Below, in pieces: positions 61,160 to 64,000 of a stretch of 64,000 nt of DNA. Numbering within the stretch: position 1 is the stretch's first letter; every line of letters starts with the position of its first letter. Both the position numbers and the translations under genes were made by a program. This DNA comes from Magnolia sinica (lineage: Eukaryota > Streptophyta > Magnoliopsida > Magnoliales > Magnoliaceae), in assembly GCF_029962835.1 (NCBI RefSeq), contig NC_080577.1:23356501-23420500 (forward strand), given 5' to 3'. A model generated the notes under the pieces. The model was not told the origin of the DNA. It did not search any database and saw only the letters and a list, made by a program, of their open reading frames with translations.

Positions 61160-62290
61160 AAACATGTCACAAGACAACCTGATATTGGATGGAAATATGG
61201 TCGGCTTATTCCCAACAATCGATTTGGGAGTGTATGTAATTTATGTGGTCATGTGTCGAAGAGTGAAGGGGTAATCCGCTTGAAGGAGCATTTCGCGGAA
61301 GGGAATCGCAATGTTGTGGACTACCCTAAGTGTCCACAAGATGTGAGAGAAGAAACAAGGGCCTTGTTAAAAAAAATGTGAAGATAAGAGATGAGGGAGC
61401 TGCACGGGAGAGAGAGATTAGGGAGGAGTTAGGGTGGGCACCATATGCAAGTGAGGATGAGGTGGATCTCGATGAGGAGGATGATCTTGAATACAGACGC
61501 GCGGTTAAGGAATCCATACAAGCTTGGTGGAAAATGAATCAATAAAGGCGATGGAAAGTGAGTAAGCCTACATTTGAGGGATCTATACATGAGCGTGGTG
61601 GGGGGGAGTGGGGTAAAGCTGAGTGGGGGAGAAGAGGTAGTAGGAGGGGAGGGTTATGGGGTCTGGGACGTAACACTAACATGCAAGTGCCAAATCTACT
61701 TTCATATCTGAGGATGTAGAAAGAGGCAGGTGGGACATAGAAAAAATTAAAGGAAATGTTTAGTGGAAGGGATGTAAGAAAGAAGGTGGGAAAGTTTATA
61801 CCTAAGTTTTTTTTAAAAAAAATAATCTATGATTAAATCCCCGCAAATGCCGCAGCGAGCCCTCACTTCAAGAATATGATAAGTGTAGTGTAGTATGGGG
61901 GTGAAGGTGTGCTATCGCTCATGCCTCGTGAGATAATGGGAAAGTATTTGGATGATGAGTACGCAGAGATGAAGAGCTATGTAGATGGATATAAGCAGTC
62001 ATGGGAGATGTACGACTGAATCGTCATGTGTGACAGTTGGACCGAACCGACGAGGATGTCGATTATAAATTTTATGGTTTACCGCAAGGGACGAGCGGTG
62101 TTCCTAAAGTTTGTAGATGTCAGCAGTAAAATTGAAAACACAGATTATATTTACAAACTAATGCACAATGCCATGCAAGATGTTGGGAGGAAGAACATTA
62201 TGCAGTTTGTGAAAGACAATGGGAGTGCATTTGTGAAGGTAGGGAGGGATATAATGAATAAGTATAATGTGTATTGGACATTTGGACCCC
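61160..62290 (+). pseudogene. hAT transposase, BED zinc finger and DUF659 parts, broken
   Basis: The BED-type zinc finger reads CNLCGHVSKSEGVIRLKEHF, then AEGNRNVVDYPKCPQDVREE (61226-61360): C-x2-C ... H, the DNA-binding head of plant hAT transposases. The frame shifts by one at an A-run near 61370 and continues with EELGWAPYASEDEVDLDEED. Sequence to 62020 is worn. DUF659 follows (CDSWTEPTRMSIINFMVYRK, then VSSKIENTDYIYKLMHNAMQ, VKDNGSAFVKVG). It resumes after the insertion at 63019 as TIHCIDLMLEAIRDRLL, the expected next motif. The dimerisation C-terminus is not seen. Confidence 0.88.
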
Positions 62291-63018
62291 CTACGCTAGG
62301 GGTGCACACGGGTCGGTTCAGTCGGTTCTGGGGTGAAACCAGAACCGAACAGTTCCTAATAGTTCCAGGAAAATCGGAACCGGAACCGGACCGTTTGCAC
62401 CCTAGAACCGAACCGGAACCAGACCATAAAAACCAATTCGGTTCCAGTTCGGTTCCACGGTTCTGGGCTTTTTATAATCCAACCCAATTGCATGTTTTTT
62501 TAATATAATCCAGCCCATGTCCATTCGTGTTGTGATTTAATTGATGAATGATCTTTCTTTTCTTTTTTTTAAACACCCGCCACACCCATGCACACTGTAG
62601 TGGGATTTCACCACCAATGGGTTTCGAACCCAAGACCTCGTGTTGAAACTCCTCAGAGTCTACCACTAGGGCAAAAGGACTAGAACCCCGTGAATGATCT
62701 AGATATTATGTAAGGTGTGCAAAAAGACAGTTATGAAAACAATCAAAGAGCGCATTGTAAACCATAAATCATGAGTCAAATAGACAACTAAAATATATTG
62801 TAAACTAATAAAATAGACAACTAAAGTATATCGTAAACTCGGTCCGGTTCCAAGTTCGGTTCTACAGTTTGGTTCACAGCTCGGTTCGGTTTTACAGGAC
62901 CCCAAACTGAGAACCGAACCAAACTAATCGGTTCTTTGATTTTTGGAACTAGACCAAATCGTGTTGTTTGGTCGGTTCCGGTCGGTTTACCGGTTCCATG
63001 TGCACCCCTACCCTACAC
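62289..63018. mobile_element. Non-autonomous hAT MITE inserted in the hAT transposase
   Basis: Element 62297-63010 (714 bp) with ends TAGGGGTGCACACGGGTCGG and, inverted, TAGGGGTGCACATGGAACCG. It is flanked by CCCTACGC (62289-62296) and CCCTACAC (63011-63018), 7 of 8. The arms consist largely of GGTTCGGTTC/GAACCGAACC words. Same end type as the element at 25458. Confidence 0.9.
62545..62700 (-). mobile_element. tRNA-derived SINE nested in the hAT MITE
   Basis: SINE 62555-62690 (136 bp), minus strand, between two exact TGAATGATCT copies (62545-62554, 62691-62700). On the minus strand it has A-box-like CCCTAGTGGTAGACTCT, B-box GGGTTCGAAACCC, and ends in an A/G-rich tail. It is a different sequence from the SINE at 58473. 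Confidence 0.88.
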
Positions 63019-63112
63019 AATCCATTGCATCGATCTCATGTTGGAGGCGATTAGGGATAGGCTGTTGGTGAAGACCGTTATTACTGACGCACGGCTCATA
63101 GTATGGGTTGCA

Positions 63113-63350
63113 TCTCCATTCGCTCCTTCTACAGGTTACTCCAAGATCTGTTTCGATCTTTAGGCACTTGTCATTCTTGGCCTTATGGAGCTCCCCCAAG
63201 AATTGCGGCTTTTGCATGGTTGGTAGGGAGGAAAAGTGTGCTAACAACCAACAACCTTCAAAAGAGATCTATGATCAATGTTGTCAAATCGCATATGTAA
63301 TCGCATGTGAACAACCTAAGCTATTTGTAGGCCTCTGGCCCTTTTATAAA
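63113..63350 (+). mobile_element. LINE ORF2 zinc-binding fragment
   Basis: Plus-strand WPYGAPPRIAAFAWLVGRKS, then VLTTNNLQKRSM is the zf-RVT segment of an L1-type LINE. It follows directly after the hAT transposase DUF659 motif, so it is probably an insertion into the transposon. It fades into an A-rich stretch near 63345-63402. Confidence 0.75.
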
Positions 63351-64000
63351 AAAAAGATGTAAACAAAATAGGAAAATCAAAAAAAAAAAAAAAAAAAAAA
63401 AATCTAAAAAATTAGGAAAAATTATCCCTAATTACTACAAGTGGTTAGATTAGGTTCTTTTACCTATTTCATTGTAGTTTGAGTGTTTGAGACTATTAGA
63501 CCATCTATAAGTTATATACTTAATTATAATATTATATTTATATAATATAACAAAACAATTAATAAGTTACACTAAAGGAGAATTAATTATTAAAAACTTA
63601 GAACATAGAAATTTTATTGATGATTTGATTACTTAAACAACTTGCAACTTAATTTCCAAATACAATTTACAATTTACAAAAAAACAAGTATAACTTACAA
63701 TATTACAAGTTTCCACTTATTGAATGAGAATGTCAGAGAGAGAATGAGAGATTACAGAATGTAAGAGAGAAAGAGAGAATGAATGAGAGGGAGAGAGTAA
63801 GAGAGATGAGAATGCATGAATGAGAATATGAGCTAATGGGTAAGAGATAAAAAATTGAGTGCTAGTAATTATCTTTCAAAAAAGAAGAAGAAGAAATGAT
63901 CTTGATCTTCTTGAAACTTTATTGTTGTTGGTTGAACTTTGAACTTCGAACTTGAATCTCGAATCCTTGGACCTTGATTGTCATTGTTTAAGAGAGAATC
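63351..64000. other. AT-rich right edge with GAGA-rich tract
   Basis: A-run at about 63380-63402, then AT-rich sequence, then a GAGAGAATGAGAGA-type imperfect repeat at about 63726-63812. No gene seen. Confidence 0.45.

Larger units (their letters stand above)
58755..63110 (+). mobile_element. Autonomous-type hAT transposon, broken, left end present
   Basis: The left end CAGTGTTCACAGTATTGATA at 58755 matches the ends of the 46451 element, followed by ATATCGG words. Transposase parts lie at 61.15-63.09 kb on the plus strand. Subterminal tandem repeats lie between. It is interrupted by a hAT MITE (62297-63010), a LINE piece (from about 63113) and unassigned sequence at about 58920-59920. The right end is not found and may lie outside the window. 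Confidence 0.75.

Overview
This is a nuclear stretch of a woody flowering plant. Four host loci with plant intron-exon structure are visible, embedded in dense, nested transposable elements. The most abundant repeat is a fold-back DNA element whose arms carry GTGGGCCCCAC-type palindromes. I associate this repeat with magnoliid genomes (laurel/magnolia relatives), but that assignment is an impression and not proven here.

Layout. (1) 1-3.9 kb: the 5' six exons of a class III alcohol dehydrogenase / S-nitrosoglutathione reductase gene on the minus strand, running off the left edge. Its second intron holds a near-perfect long hairpin. (2) 4.4-16.6 kb: no host gene. It holds a run of fold-back Mutator-like elements (several with 9-10 bp target duplications), two or three Tourist-like MITEs, minisatellites and AT-rich filler. 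(3) 16.6-22.3 kb: old LTR-element fossils (a non-autonomous Gypsy-type element, a Copia pol remnant with one LTR, a TRIM-like piece) and a LINE ORF1 piece. (4) 22.35-22.74 kb: the last two exons of a PRP19/MAC3 splicing factor, with no upstream exons recognised. (5) 23.2-36.3 kb: a direct segmental duplication carrying two intronless type I MADS-box genes on the minus strand. Copy A is swollen by a hAT element and a Mutator-like element; copy B still shows both empty sites. (6) 36.3-41.4 kb: more fold-back elements and unassigned sequence. (7) 44.47-54.89 kb: the last five exons of a DEAD-box RNA helicase of the DDX24/MAK5 (plant RH13) type, minus strand, all phase-consistent. Its penultimate visible intron is 8.8 kb long and holds a LINE, itself split by a 2.8 kb hAT element carrying a 1.3 kb GGAT array. 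(8) 55.4-64 kb: a LINE 5' half, two tRNA-derived SINEs, and a broken autonomous-type hAT transposon with subterminal tandem repeats.

The host genes are unrelated in function: formaldehyde/nitrosoglutathione detoxification, spliceosome-associated ubiquitin ligase, reproductive-type transcription factors, and ribosome assembly helicase. No operon-like logic is expected. The clearest story is genomic: one recent-looking tandem MADS duplication with protein-repeat expansion, and several insertions whose order can be read from target duplications and paralogous empty sites. No CRISPR, rRNA gene or intact tRNA gene is seen.
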